Source of the DNA: Polyangiaceae bacterium
GTDB taxonomy: Bacteria > Myxococcota_A > Polyangia > Polyangiales > Polyangiaceae
NCBI GenBank assembly: GCA_019637295.1
Contig: JAHBVX010000011.1
Coordinates: forward strand, 143,735 to 207,734
Length of the DNA: 64,000 bases
Reading direction: 5' to 3'
Shown: piece after piece, positions 27,472 through 38,727 of the stretch
How the letters are laid out: the number at the start of each line of letters is the position of its first letter
Position numbering within the stretch: the first letter of the stretch is position 1
Notes under the pieces: model-generated
Told to the model about the DNA's origin: nothing
The model's input: only the letters and a program-made list of their open reading frames with translations
Database searches by the model: none
Position numbers and translations under genes: made by a program

Positions 27472-28215
27472 CTACTCGGTCCGCTGCGGCTCGCCCGGCG
27501 GCAGCAGGGCGAGCAGCTGACCGAGGGCGGCATCGACGCTCTGCTGCGTGCGCCCGTCGATCGTCACCTTGGTCTTGTAGCTCTCGTCGAACCATTTGGG
27601 GTAGGAGCCAACCTCGACGTTCTCGTGAGTGGCGACCACTTGGTCGAGCACCGGCTTGAGTGTGGCCTCATCGAGCTTGGTGAACACGGCTCTAGAGACG
27701 AAGGGCTCCGGCCCACGCAGGTACTCGCGAACCACCGCGAGCTTCATGCGGAAGATCTCGGGGACGCCCGGGAGCACCCACACGTTGCGACACACGACGG
27801 TCGGCCAAGTGACTTCGCGTGTGGTGACCAGCTCCGACCCGGCTGGGACCAGCGCCATGCGCAGGTGGCCCTCGGTCAAACGCTCCTGGTAGACGTCGCG
27901 CAGCATGCCTTCGAGCGTAGGATGTACCGGGCACGGCGTGTCGAAGGCGCGCGCCACGGCTTCGAGCGTGACGTCATCGTGCGTGGGGCCGACGCCGCCA
28001 CTGCTGAACACGACGTCGTGACGAGCAGACAACTCGCGAACCTCGCGCGCGATCTCGTCCATGTCGTCGCTGACGATGACCACGCGGCGCAGCGCGATGC
28101 CAAGCGCACGCAGGGTACGCGCGAGTTCGAATAGATTGGCCTCTGCGACCTTGCCGCTGAGCAGTTCGTTGCCGATCAGCAGTACCGCCGCGGTCTGCAC
28201 GACGCGCGGGTTCAT
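27472..28215 (-). CDS. cinA: CinA N-terminal domain / molybdopterin-binding-like protein
   Basis: A 247-residue single-domain protein of the MoaB/Mog-like CinA N-terminal family (PF00994). It has Leu-Leu-Ile-Gly-Asn-Glu-Leu-Leu-Ser-Gly, Val-Ser-Asp-Asp, Ser-Gly-Gly-Val-Gly-Pro-Thr-His-Asp-Asp and a Leu-Pro-Gly-Val-Pro-Glu loop. The C-terminal CinA amidohydrolase domain is absent; such stand-alone versions are widespread, so this is not obviously a truncation. The domain has been shown in other bacteria to have ADP-ribose or NMN-related hydrolase or deamidase roles depending on the domain set; activity here is unknown. The ATG overlaps the xseB stop by 4 nt. Confidence 0.85.
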   Translation of the reverse strand: MNPRVVQTAAVLLIGNELLSGKVAEANLFELARTLRALGIALRRVVIVSDDMDEIAREVRELSARHDVVFSSGGVGPTHDDVTLEAVARAFDTPCPVHPTLEGMLRDVYQERLTEGHLRMALVPAGSELVTTREVTWPTVVCRNVWVLPGVPEIFRMKLAVVREYLRGPEPFVSRAVFTKLDEATLKPVLDQVVATHENVEVGSYPKWFDESYKTKVTIDGRTQQSVDAALGQLLALLPPGEPQRTE

Positions 28216-28478
28216 CCGTCTTCGTCCGTCACGTCGCGGACCTTGGGCACGCCGCTGTCATCGACCGAGATCAGCTCTTCGACGCGCTTTTCTGCGAGGG
28301 TGAGCGTCTCCTGGGAGGTCTTGACCAGCGCCATGCCCTCCTCGAACAGGCGGAGCGACTCGTCCAGGGGCAGCTCACCATCTTCCAGCCGGTCGACGAT
28401 TTCTCCCAGCCGAGCCAGGGATTGCTCGAACGATCCCGAACTCTCCTTTTCGCGCTTCTTCTTGCCCAAGCTCTGCAC
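28212..28478 (-). CDS. xseB: Exodeoxyribonuclease VII small subunit
   Basis: An 88-residue mostly helical protein with the XseB signature: Phe-Glu-Gln-Ser-Leu-Ala-Arg-Leu-Gly-Glu-Ile-Val-Asp-Arg-Leu-Glu followed by Gly-Glu-Leu-Pro-Leu-Asp-Glu-Ser-Leu-Arg-Leu. It assembles with XseA to digest single-stranded DNA. The large-subunit gene is not in this window. The stop overlaps the start of the CinA-like gene (ATGA), so the two are translated together. The lysine-rich first 12 residues are variable. It is preceded by the HEAT gene 21 nt away. Confidence 0.92.
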   Translation of the reverse strand: MQSLGKKKREKESSGSFEQSLARLGEIVDRLEDGELPLDESLRLFEEGMALVKTSQETLTLAEKRVEELISVDDSGVPKVRDVTDEDG

Positions 28479-28499
28479 CGCTCACCTCGGTTTCGACAA

Positions 28500-30541
28500 T
28501 CACCGAGCCTTAGGGGAACGGGAACTCGCTGGCAATGGGGCCGCCGAGATGGTCAGTTCGACGGGCCCTTCCGGCAGGCCAGCGATCAAAACCGCGCCAT
28601 CGGCGTCGCAGACGGCGGGCAGCGAGAGACCGGTGCTCGACGCGAGCGATACCGCACGGGGACCACCCTCGAAGCCGCTCGTCTCCGCGAGCTCCAGCCA
28701 AACCACCGCGCTGCCTCGAGGCAGCGCCGACGGTGGGTGGCCGGACAGCGCCTGACGCGCTGCACTGCGCACACCAGCGTCGGGATCCAGCTCGGCGGCG
28801 AGACGGAGCGTTCGCGAGCGCGTCGCCTCGGGACGGCCCCCGAGGCCCAGGACGGCAGCGCGGCGCACGCGCGGCTCGGCCTCCAGCCGGTAGATCGACT
28901 CGAGCAACCCGAGCGCGGTCGGGTCCTCGCTGGAGCCGAGGCCGAGCGCGACGTGTGCGCGTACGTCCGGCGAGCCGGTCTCGAGCAACTCCTCCAGCTT
29001 GGGCCGGACGACTGCGGAGTCTCGCTTGGCAAGCGCTCGAGCGGCGAGCAGCGCGGCACCCCCGCCGTCGTCGAGCAGCTCGCTGAGCACCGAAGTGGAG
29101 ACGAGCTGCCCCGCCGAATCGCTGGCGAGTGCCATCGACAGCGCCGCTCGCAGCGCGACGGAGGGTTGGTCCGAGAGACTCGCGGCCAGCACCTCCGCTG
29201 CCGTGCCGTGATGGCCATGTCGCGCCACCGCGGCCAGCACGGCCGGGTCACTGCTCGCCGCCAAGCGGGGGAAGCGGCTCGGTGTGAGCAGGACAGCGCT
29301 CCACGCCGCGGCGGCTCGTTCGCTCGCGCGACTCGAGTGCAGTAGGCGCTCGATGGCGTCATCCAAGCCGCGCGGGGCGTCCCCGACCCGCTGCTGCCGC
29401 AGCGCTCCGGCGCGCACGGCCCAGGCCGCGCCGCTGGCGCTGCCGAGCTCGCTCTCGAGCAGCTCCCGCGCGCGGGGTGAGGGGGCGTTCGCCAACGCTC
29501 GTGCCGCCAGCGACCGGGTCTCGTCGCGCTTCAGCGCGCGAGCGATCGCCGCCCACGCGGAGTCCGTGTTCGTCCGGACCAACAAGTTCACAATGCGCGC
29601 GGCCGTCTCGGTCCGCGCGGTGGGGAGCCAGCTGGCGAGTGGAGCCGCGAAGGCTGCGCTTGGCGACAGCTCGGCCAGCGTCAGCGCGTCGAGGCGATCG
29701 TCGGGAATTGCCAGGCGTCGCGCCACCTCGGCATGCGCCGCCGGATCGGCGCTGAGGGCCAGGATGGTCGTTGCGGCGCGGACCAGCGCCGGTGCGCTCG
29801 TGGGCCCAAGCCAGGTCTTGGCCAAGGCGACGGTCTCGTAGCCGCCCAGTCGAGTCAGCTCGAGCGCGGCGGCTCCGCGGATCTCGGGTGTACCTCGGCG
29901 GGCAAACTCGCGGAGGGCGTTGAACGCTCGTTGATCGCCCAACTCGCCCAGCGTCTGCACGAGCGCTAGCGTGGGCGCCCCGCGGCCGCTCACGATGGGC
30001 CGCAGGTCGCGCGGCGGATGCGCCACGAGCGCGGCACGCGCCGCCTCGGCAGCTGGCCCCTGCTGCCGCAGCGCTTGCCCCAGCAGCGCCAGGGCGTCGC
30101 GGTCGCCCGCCTTCGCGAGCGCTAGCGCGGCGGTCTGGGTGACCAAGGGAGCGAGCGGGTGCAGCTCGTGCTGCGGTGCCCCCCCGAGCGCCCGCATGAG
30201 GGAGAGCCGTACCGTCGAGGTCCGGGCGTGTGGAGCGAGCGACCGCACCGCGATGAGCCGCTCTTCGACGGAGCCGGCAGAGCCGCCTGGATCGAGCGCC
30301 CGGGTGAGCTCTGCGAGCGCCCGCGGCGAGCCGATCGTGCCCAGCCGCTCGAGCGCTTCGAGCCGCTCCTCGAGCTTCGAGGACGTGAGCTTGCGGGAGG
30401 CGGTTTCGATGCCCAGGCGGGAGACGAGGGAGCCTGCTGCGGGAGGCGTCGGCGTCCGGGGGGCGGGGCCTCTGGGGTCGGGCTGACTGAACGCTGGTGT
30501 CGTGAGCAGCAGGCCGGCGACCAGCAGCACCCCTGCTCGCA

Positions 30542-30545
<4 letters not shown>
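28500..30545 (-). CDS. Exported HEAT-repeat protein
   Basis: A 681-residue protein. A signal peptide (Leu-Leu-Val-Ala-Gly-Leu-Leu-Leu) ends near Ala-Phe-Ser-Gln, so it acts in the periplasm or outside. Most of the rest is helical repeats of about 30-35 residues with Arg/Ala-rich helices and recurring Ala-Leu-Leu-Gly-Gln, Arg-Ala-Leu-Ala and Asp-Pro-Ala phrases typical of HEAT repeats, which form a curved binding surface. The last 80 residues look beta-rich and different, with Gly-Pro-Val-Glu-Leu-Thr. Its ATG overlaps the stop of the upstream barrel/TSP3 gene by 4 nt. Confidence 0.78.
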
Positions 30546-32491
<1,946 letters not shown>

Positions 32492-32529
32492 GGCGCACAG
32501 CCTAGTGTGGGGTCAGGGGAATTACTTCA

Positions 32530-32557
32530 AAAAAAGCTTCACCCCGCCGAGACGGGG
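32530..32557 (-). terminator. Candidate intrinsic terminator of the TPR kinase gene
   Basis: On the minus strand a short GC stem (CCCCGT/GCGGGG, 32557-32542, including one G-U pair) sits at the end of the kinase gene, followed by the stop codon and a run of seven T after an AAGC. The T-run begins 6 nt after the stem, farther than ideal, so efficiency is uncertain. Confidence 0.4.
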
Positions 32558-34914
32558 GCCCGGGCCGGGGAAAGAGGCGGCCACGCTGCGCGAGCCCGCT
32601 CTTTGATGCGCGCGCGGGCCTCGGGGAAGCCAGGCGCCTCCCGGAGCGGCGCCAAGACCGGGCAGTACTCGAGCCAGTTGGAGTCGGCCAGTCCGAGGGC
32701 GGCGGCCGCGCGCACGTGCTCGAGTACGGCCGCGGCGTCGCCGACGTAGGCGAAGAGCTCGGCAGCCAACTGGTGCTTCAGCGCGCTGAAGCGTGGCGCG
32801 TCGTCCGCGCGAACGAACTGCTCCTGCACGATGGCGCGCGAGACGGCGGAGAGCTCGCCGTTCGCGATCACGTCACGAACGATCATACCGTACTGCAGCG
32901 CCGGCGCGGTCCCGCTCTGCACCCGCACCCGCTCCATGCGCGCCCTCGAGTCCGGGTGCCACAGCGCCAAGCGCGCCTCCAGCGCCCCGCGCGCTACGGA
33001 GTTCCAGTCTTCGTCGGGCAACTCCCGCAGTACGGAGTCCACGACCTCCCAACGTCCGAGCAACGCGTTGCTCCGGGCGATGGCGTGTCGGCTGCGCAGC
33101 CTGGGGTCGAGGGATACCGCTACCTGGTGCCGCCGGAGGGACTCTTCGAGTTCGCCGCTCTCGGCCATCAAGTCGGCGAGCAAGTCGTGCGCGTCGGCCA
33201 GTTGGGGCGAGAGGCGAAGCGCTTCGATCACGTGCGCGGCGGCGGCAGCGACGTCGAGCGCGACGTAACGGACTGCGGCGACCGCCAGCCACGACTCGCC
33301 ACGCTCCGGCGCGGCGTCCAGCGCACGGGCGGCGAGCTCCTTCGCCCCGCGCCCTAGCTCCGTCCCGCCTTCCTGGAACCACACCTGAGCGCGAGCGCGG
33401 GCGTACGCGCTCAAGATGGTCGGGTCGTCCGGCGCGCGCTCGTGCGCCCTCGCGAGGATGTCGACTGCCTTGAGCGCTGCGCCCTCCCAGAGCCGGTGAA
33501 AGCAGGCGCGACCCTGGAGGTACAGCTCGATGGCTTCGGGATCCGTGACCGATGTTCGTCGCGCCCCGCTGCCGTGCACTGCCAGCGCGGCGGCGATGCT
33601 CTCGGCGGCTTCGTCGCTCACCACGAGCAGCTCCGAAGCGGAGCGGTCGAACCGCTTGGCCCAAAGCTGGAACCCGCTGTCCACCCCGAGCAGCCGCACG
33701 GTGACTCGCACCTTGTCCGCGATGCGACGCAGGCTGGCATCCACCACGACGTCGACGCCGAGTTCGCGTCCGAGGTCTCGTGGATCGAGCTCTCGATCCC
33801 GATAGCGCATCACGACGGTCCGGGGCCGGACCCGGAGCTTGGGCACCATGCTGAGCGTATCGATCAGATCCTCCGTCAAGCCGTCCACGAGATCGTCGTC
33901 TTCGGCGGGACCCGCGTTGCGAAAGGGTAGGACCGCGACCGACTTGTCCCCCGGCTTGGTCTCCGCGGGCGCGCTGGGGCGCGGCGCCAGGCTCAGCGCG
34001 ATCGTGGGTTCATCCACCATCGTTGGCGCTACGGACGTCAGCGCCGCGCTCACTGCCTGGGCGCTTGCTGGGCGCGCGTCGGGCTCTCGCTCCAGACAGT
34101 GCGCCACGATGCGAGCGAGCCCCGCCGGGACGTTGGGGACGAACCGGGACAGGTCCGGCGCGGCGGCGACCAGGCGCGCCGTCGCCAGCGTGTACGCGGT
34201 CTCGCCCTCGAACGGCAGCCGCCCGGATAGCAGCTCGAACAGCAGGACGCCGAGCGCGTAGAGGTCCGTGCGCGCATCGAGGGAGCGGCTGCCGCGGACC
34301 TGCTCGGGAGCCATGTACGCGGGCGTGCCGACGGTGCCTCCTTGGGTTTGTGCGTCCGGCGAGTCGTCACCGCGCGCGCAGGCGATGCCGAAGTCCGTGA
34401 TCACCACGCGTCCCCCCTTCTCGAGCAGCACGTTGTCCGGCTTGAGGTCACGGTGAATCACCCCGGCGACGTGCGCTGCCGCGAGACCGGCGCAAATGTC
34501 GAGCGCGATGGCGGTCGCGCGCGCGGCGGGCAGGCGCCCTTCGGTCGCGAGCTGGGACGAGAGCGACTCGCCCTCGACGTACTCCATCGTGAGAAACTTC
34601 TCTCCGTCGTGCTCCCCAATGTCGAAGGTGCGCGCCACGTTGGGGTGGGTGACGCGTCGCGCGAGCTTCACCTCGCGGCGGAAACGCTCAACGATGCGCT
34701 CGGTCGCGAGCAGATCCTTGCGCAACACCTTGAGCGCGACGATCTCGTCGAGTTCCTCGTCCAGAGCCTTGTAGACGCTACCCATGCCGCCGCTGCCCAG
34801 CATGGCCAGCAGCCGATAGCGCTCGGCGACCAACGCGTGTGCTCCGGCGGCGGTGGCCTCTCGACCTGGAGTCGGGCTCGAGGTCTCGTCGGTCGGGTCG
34901 GAGCGCGGGGACAT
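32539..34914 (-). CDS. Ser/Thr kinase with TolB-like and TPR regions
   Basis: A 791-residue cytoplasmic kinase. The kinase domain (~30-290) has Gly-Ser-Gly-Gly-Met-Gly, the lysine in Val-Ala-Leu-Lys, His-Arg-Asp-Leu-Lys-Pro-Asp-Asn, DFG and [10 protein letters not shown], so it should be active. From ~320 a TolB/FlgO-like segment (Ser-Val-Ala-Val-Leu-Pro-Phe, then Gly-Leu-Thr-Glu-Asp-Leu-Ile-Asp-x-Leu) appears, as in many CyaA-type adenylate cyclases. From ~480 on, tetratricopeptide-like helices fill the C-terminus. The region after the kinase may bind a partner or another signalling molecule. No transmembrane helix is evident. It is transcribed away from murA with a repeat element between. 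Confidence 0.9.
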   Translation of the reverse strand: MSPRSDPTDETSSPTPGREATAAGAHALVAERYRLLAMLGSGGMGSVYKALDEELDEIVALKVLRKDLLATERIVERFRREVKLARRVTHPNVARTFDIGEHDGEKFLTMEYVEGESLSSQLATEGRLPAARATAIALDICAGLAAAHVAGVIHRDLKPDNVLLEKGGRVVITDFGIACARGDDSPDAQTQGGTVGTPAYMAPEQVRGSRSLDARTDLYALGVLLFELLSGRLPFEGETAYTLATARLVAAAPDLSRFVPNVPAGLARIVAHCLEREPDARPASAQAVSAALTSVAPTMVDEPTIALSLAPRPSAPAETKPGDKSVAVLPFRNAGPAEDDDLVDGLTEDLIDTLSMVPKLRVRPRTVVMRYRDRELDPRDLGRELGVDVVVDASLRRIADKVRVTVRLLGVDSGFQLWAKRFDRSASELLVVSDEAAESIAAALAVHGSGARRTSVTDPEAIELYLQGRACFHRLWEGAALKAVDILARAHERAPDDPTILSAYARARAQVWFQEGGTELGRGAKELAARALDAAPERGESWLAVAAVRYVALDVAAAAAHVIEALRLSPQLADAHDLLADLMAESGELEESLRRHQVAVSLDPRLRSRHAIARSNALLGRWEVVDSVLRELPDEDWNSVARGALEARLALWHPDSRARMERVRVQSGTAPALQYGMIVRDVIANGELSAVSRAIVQEQFVRADDAPRFSALKHQLAAELFAYVGDAAAVLEHVRAAAALGLADSNWLEYCPVLAPLREAPGFPEARARIKERARAAWPPLSPARAPVSAG

Positions 34915-34992
34915 GGCGGCTCTATCCCGGCAGCGTAGTTCAACGCCGGCGGGCGGGCGACCTCCGTCGTGGCCCGTGCTCGCCGTCCGCGG

Positions 34993-35138
34993 CTCAAGAG
35001 CTGTCGAATAATCGACAGCTCTTTCATTCTTTCACCGGGGAGGCACGCGCCTCCCCGCCCCGCCGAAGTGAATTCGTCGGGGCCCCACCCCTCGCGGGCC
35101 GGCTCCGCCGGCGCGAACTGGGTCAATTCTTGACAGCC
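34993..35138 (+). repeat. Structured dispersed repeat, copy A (146 bp)
   Basis: This element fills much of the 302-nt gap between a kinase and murA. It contains a 12-bp perfect stem (34996-35007 with 35012-35023), a 35036-35056 GC hairpin, an 11-position stem (35057-35067 with 35073-35083) and a GCCGGC-tcc-GCCGGC hairpin. A second copy, inverted and 29 bp shorter, is at 62073-62189. Ends resemble CTGTC and TGACAG, suggesting a REP/MITE-like element. Whether it is mobile, or transcribed as RNA, cannot be told here. Confidence 0.8.
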
Positions 35139-35216
35139 CTTCAGCCGAGGATTTCGTGGGCGAGGCCGAAACCGCGCTTGCTCCCGCCGTGCGCTCGGCG
35201 TACCTGGTGGCGCGTC

Positions 35217-36485
35217 ATGGATGCCATTGCCGTCCGCGGCGGCCGGCCCCTGCGGGGCACCATTCGAGTGGGCGGCGCGAAGAACGCCGCCCTGCCCATC
35301 CTGTGTGCCACCCTGCTGTCCGACGGCGAGAGCCTGCTGCGCAACGTGCCGGGGCTGCGGGACATCGACACCACCTCGGCATTGTTGGGCTTTCTGGGAC
35401 GGGACGTGACCGTCGCGGTGCCGGAGGTGCGCGTCGCCGCAGCCACCCGCGAGGCGCGACCCGAGGCTCCCTACGAGTTGGTGCGCCAGATGCGCGCGAG
35501 TGTGCTGGTGCTCGGGCCGCTGCTCGCGCGCTACGGGCGGGCCAAGGTGTCGCTGCCCGGTGGCTGCGCGATCGGCGCCCGCCCCATCGATCAACATCTC
35601 AAGGGCCTCGAAGCGCTCGGTGCGACCATCGAGGTGAGCCACGGCTATGTCATCGCCAAGGCCGGGCGCCTGCGTGGCGCGGAGATAGTGTTCGACCTAC
35701 CCACGGTCACCGGGACGGAGAACCTGCTCATGGCCGCCGCGCTCGCCAAGGGGCGCACGACCCTGATCAACTGCGCTCGCGAACCGGAGGTCGAGGAGCT
35801 CGCCCGCGTGCTCAACAAGATGGGGGCACGCGTGGAGGGTGCCGGAACGACGACCATCCACGTCACGGGTGCGGACGAGCTCGAGCCCTTCGATCACGCC
35901 GTGGTCTCGGACCGCATCGAGGCTGGGACGTTCATGGCTGCGGTTGGTGCCGCGGGTGGTGACGTCCTGCTCGAGAACGCGCCCCTCGAGGATCTCGAGC
36001 CGGTGATCGTCAAGCTCCGCCACGCGGGGCTGTTCATCGAGCGGGAGGGCAGCCATGTGCGAGTGGTGCGCGAAGGTCCCTTGCGGGCGGTGGATGTCAC
36101 CACGGCCCCTCACCCGGGATTTCCCACGGACATGCAGGCTCAGCTGATGGCCATGATGTGCGTCGCCGAGGGCCGCTGTGTGCTGACGGAGACCATCTTC
36201 GAAAACCGCTTCATGCACGTACCCGAGCTGTGTCGCATGGGCGCGGACATCGAGATCCGCAACAACACGGCGTTCGTCCAGGGCGTCAAGTCGCTGTCCG
36301 GGGCGTCGGTCATGGCCACGGATCTGCGCGCGAGCGCATCGCTCATCATCGCGGGCCTCGTGGCCGAGGGCGAGACCACGGTGCGCCGCGTGTACCACCT
36401 CGATCGAGGCTACGAGCGCATCGAAGTGAAGCTCGCCGGCGCGGGAGCGCAGATCGAGCGGGTGCGGCTCGAGGGACCGCCGTGA
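35217..36485 (+). CDS. murA: UDP-N-acetylglucosamine 1-carboxyvinyltransferase
   Basis: A complete 422-residue MurA, which transfers enolpyruvate from phosphoenolpyruvate to UDP-GlcNAc, the first committed step of peptidoglycan synthesis, and is the fosfomycin target. Diagnostic features: Gly-Gly-Ala-Lys-Asn-Ala-Ala-Leu-Pro near the start, the active-site Cys117 in [11 protein letters not shown], Gly-Thr-Glu-Asn-Leu-Leu-Met-Ala-Ala, and Pro-Gly-Phe-Pro-Thr-Asp-Met-Gln. Retention of Cys suggests fosfomycin sensitivity at this enzyme. The ATG at 35217 gives the family start. The stop overlaps hisG (GTGA). Confidence 0.97.
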   Translation: MDAIAVRGGRPLRGTIRVGGAKNAALPILCATLLSDGESLLRNVPGLRDIDTTSALLGFLGRDVTVAVPEVRVAAATREARPEAPYELVRQMRASVLVLGPLLARYGRAKVSLPGGCAIGARPIDQHLKGLEALGATIEVSHGYVIAKAGRLRGAEIVFDLPTVTGTENLLMAAALAKGRTTLINCAREPEVEELARVLNKMGARVEGAGTTTIHVTGADELEPFDHAVVSDRIEAGTFMAAVGAAGGDVLLENAPLEDLEPVIVKLRHAGLFIEREGSHVRVVREGPLRAVDVTTAPHPGFPTDMQAQLMAMMCVAEGRCVLTETIFENRFMHVPELCRMGADIEIRNNTAFVQGVKSLSGASVMATDLRASASLIIAGLVAEGETTVRRVYHLDRGYERIEVKLAGAGAQIERVRLEGPP

Positions 36486-37129
36486 GACCGCTCACGGTGG
36501 CCGTCCCCAAGGGACGGGTCACGCGCTCGCTGGTCGACTTGTTCGGACGCGCGGGTCTCGATGCGAGCGAGTTGCTCGCAGACGACCGCCGGCTGATCCG
36601 CCGCAGCCGCGACGGCCAGCTGGCCTTCTTGCTGCTCAAGCCGGACGACGTGCCCACCTACGTGGAGTACGGCGCCGCGGACCTGGGCGTTTGTGGACGA
36701 GACGTGTTGTTCGAGCGCCGCTACGACCTGCTGGAACCGCTGGATCTGGGTATTGGTCGTTGCCGCATGGTCGTCGCGGGACCCACCGGACAGGTCGCTC
36801 CTGCCGCGCCGCGCGTCGCGACCAAGTACGTACGCTCGGCCACCGACCACTTCGCCCAGCGGGGGATCGTGGCCGAGATCATCTTCGTGCAGGGGTCGGT
36901 TGAGCTCGCGCCGCTCACCGGTCTCGCGCACGTCATCGTCGATCTGGTCGAGACGGGCAGCACGCTCCGGGAGAACGGGCTCGAAGAGCGCGAAACCGTG
37001 CGTGAGGTCTCGACCGTGCTGGTCGCCAACCGCGCTCAGTTCAAGCTGCGTCACGCGCAGGTGCGGGAGCTGGTGGCTGCTCTTGGCGCTTGTGTTCGAG
37101 CCGCGTCAGCGCAAGCGTTCACGCAATAG
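36482..37129 (+). CDS. hisG: ATP phosphoribosyltransferase, short form
   Basis: A 215-residue enzyme for the first step of histidine synthesis, joining ATP and PRPP. Motifs: Val-Ala-Val-Pro-Lys-Gly-Arg at the start, Gly-Val-Cys-Gly-Arg-Asp near residue 75, and the phosphate-binding Asp-Leu-Val-Glu-Thr-Gly-Ser-Thr-Leu. It lacks the C-terminal ACT-like regulatory domain, so it is the HisG-short type that needs HisZ as the regulatory partner; hisZ is not seen in the window. GTG start overlaps the murA stop (GTGA), a frequent arrangement of these two genes. The 3' end overlaps the convergent PhnD-like gene by 24 nt. Confidence 0.95.
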   Translation: MRPLTVAVPKGRVTRSLVDLFGRAGLDASELLADDRRLIRRSRDGQLAFLLLKPDDVPTYVEYGAADLGVCGRDVLFERRYDLLEPLDLGIGRCRMVVAGPTGQVAPAAPRVATKYVRSATDHFAQRGIVAEIIFVQGSVELAPLTGLAHVIVDLVETGSTLRENGLEERETVREVSTVLVANRAQFKLRHAQVRELVAALGACVRAASAQAFTQ

Positions 37130-37930
37130 GTAGCGCGCGAGCGCGTCGAGGTGTGCGCGGTGTGACGCCTCGGGCGCGACGAATCGATCCGCAGCGAACA
37201 GCCCGCGCGCCGACGCCGAGAGCGCGACGGACGGCGCCTCGGTCATCGCCTTCGCGATGCTGACGATGACGTGGTCGCCGAGGGTTCGCGACGCCGCCAA
37301 CACGTCGCCGGGGATGGGGCCTGCGCGTTTGAGCACGCGCACCTCTGCCGCGCCCCACCCGGCAGAGGTCGGCTCGCCGTCGTCTCCGAGATGAAAGTAG
37401 GTGGCGCCGACGGTGTTGCGATTGGCCAGCACGGCCCTCACCACCGCAGCGTGGCTCTGGTAGAACTGCTCGCTGGCGAAGGCGCGGTCCGGGTCGATGC
37501 CGTCCGCGCGCAGCGCCGCGCGGATGACCAGATAGCCGGAGGCGCTCTGTGCGTCGACCCACGCCGCAGCCGCCCGCGGCAGGTCGGTCAGCTTCTCGAT
37601 GTCGGACTCGGGATGGGTGAACAGCGCTGCCCAGAACCAGGGCGAGTGAGCGCGGATGGGTAGGGCGACCGGTCGAGCATCGCGGCCGAGCGCGGTCAGG
37701 GCAAGGAGCGGCGGGAGCCAGGCCAGCTCCACTTCGGCGAGGTGCAGTCGCTTGAGCAGGCGGTCGTAGCGGGGCGCCGCGTACGGGGTGACCTCGAGGT
37801 CGGTGCTCTTGGAGAGGGCGGCGCAGAACTCGTCGAGTTTGGCGCGTGTAGGCACCAGCTGCGGATTGGCCCGACGCGCGGCGCGGCCCAGTTCGCCGAG
37901 CGCGACTCCCATCCGGATGCGCGTCGTCAT
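37106..37930 (-). CDS. PhnD-like substrate-binding domain protein without signal peptide
   Basis: A 274-residue protein resembling the phosphonate/phosphite ABC transporter binding component (PhnD/SsuA, PF12974): Leu-Ala-Glu-Val-Glu-Leu-Ala-Trp-Leu-Pro-Pro, an Ala-Ala-Ala-Trp-Val-Asp-Ala-Gln-Ser-Ala-Ser-Gly-Tyr and Gly-Ala-Thr-Tyr-Phe. It begins Met-Thr-Thr-Arg-Ile-Arg-Met-Gly-Val-Ala with no signal peptide or lipobox, so it would stay in the cytoplasm unless the start is elsewhere; upstream in-frame sequence has no recognisable signal. No permease or ATPase gene is adjacent. It may be a stand-alone ligand sensor. Convergent overlap with hisG of 24 nt. Confidence 0.75.
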   Translation of the reverse strand: MTTRIRMGVALGELGRAARRANPQLVPTRAKLDEFCAALSKSTDLEVTPYAAPRYDRLLKRLHLAEVELAWLPPLLALTALGRDARPVALPIRAHSPWFWAALFTHPESDIEKLTDLPRAAAAWVDAQSASGYLVIRAALRADGIDPDRAFASEQFYQSHAAVVRAVLANRNTVGATYFHLGDDGEPTSAGWGAAEVRVLKRAGPIPGDVLAASRTLGDHVIVSIAKAMTEAPSVALSASARGLFAADRFVAPEASHRAHLDALARYLLRERLR

Positions 37931-37983
37931 CGCAGCCTCAGTCTCGCGCGAGTGCTCAGCGAGTGGAAGCGACAAACGCGGCG

Positions 37984-38667
37984 CTACTCGGCGCTCTCGG
38001 CGGCGGCGCCTGTACGCATGGACACGAAGCGGATGGCCGCTGGTCCTTCGCCAGAGGTCTTGAGCCCCATCGTCAAGCGGATGACGTGGGAGTCCCACTT
38101 CCAGATCAGCTCGCGCTTGGTCGTCTTGGACTCCAGGCACTCCACGAGCCGCTCGCTCTTGCAGTCTTCGGCCAGTTCGTCGGTCACCGAGGTTGGCTCC
38201 CCATGGCGCTCGATCAGTCGGGCGCGCATCGCCTCGAAGGGTTCGGACCACGCGGTCCATGCTCGGCTCGTCGGCGTGTGAGCGACTCCCACGGCGCACA
38301 ACGTGTCGCCGCAGAAGCTGAGCACCGGGCTGCCGGGTAGGCCCGGGTCCTGTACGGGCTTGGTGCAAGCGTGGTGCTCGCCGTGTCGGCGCCAGACGAA
38401 CTTCTTGGTGCACAGGTTCATGGCCTCTCGGCGAGGCAAGCCGAACGCGAAGCCCGCCTCGGCGTCTGGCGGCGGGGACGTTGGGGTCGGCGGGGGCGGT
38501 GGAGTCTCTGGCTTGCTCGGCGCGGGCTCGGCTTCGGGTTCGGGCTCGGGCTCGTCGAACAGCGGCTTGTGTGGGAGCGGCGCGGGCGGCGGCGGTGGCC
38601 GACACGACACGAGCAACGTCAGGCCAACCAGACCGAACGCCGATGGCAGGAGGCGGAGAGCAGGCAT
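37984..38667 (-). CDS. Lipoprotein of unknown function
   Basis: A 227-residue protein starting with a lipoprotein signal (Leu-Leu-Val-Ser-Cys22) and a Pro/Glu-rich linker of alternating Glu-Pro encoded by an imperfect 6-bp repeat near 38526-38554. The folded part has at least six cysteines and many charged residues, with Gly-Asp-Thr-Leu-Cys-Ala. I recognise no family. An in-frame Met 12 codons upstream precedes the one used. It lies close to the PhnD-like gene on the same strand (53 nt), perhaps an operon. Confidence 0.68.
   Translation of the reverse strand: MPALRLLPSAFGLVGLTLLVSCRPPPPPAPLPHKPLFDEPEPEPEAEPAPSKPETPPPPPTPTSPPPDAEAGFAFGLPRREAMNLCTKKFVWRRHGEHHACTKPVQDPGLPGSPVLSFCGDTLCAVGVAHTPTSRAWTAWSEPFEAMRARLIERHGEPTSVTDELAEDCKSERLVECLESKTTKRELIWKWDSHVIRLTMGLKTSGEGPAAIRFVSMRTGAAAESAE
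38526..38554 (-). repeat. Imperfect hexanucleotide repeat in a lipoprotein linker
   Basis: About five copies of a GGCTCG-like hexamer encode alternating Glu-Pro in the linker. Because the unit is 6 bp, changes in copy number would shorten or lengthen the linker without shifting the frame. Confidence 0.6.
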
Positions 38668-38727
38668 CCTGACGACGGTAGTTTCACCGACGCCCGCGGG
38701 CAACGGTCCCGAGCGGCGAGCCCCGCG

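Noticed and set aside
27472-28215. Truncated cinA pseudogene
   Set aside because: The protein ends cleanly after the N-terminal domain and is coupled to xseB; single-domain CinA proteins are common.
34839-35216. Upstream extension of murA across the repeat element
   Set aside because: MurA has a well-defined N-terminus at 35217; the extension is the translated repeat and antisense kinase DNA.
36482-37129. hisG as a truncated gene
   Set aside because: 215 residues is the expected length of the short HisG form that uses HisZ.
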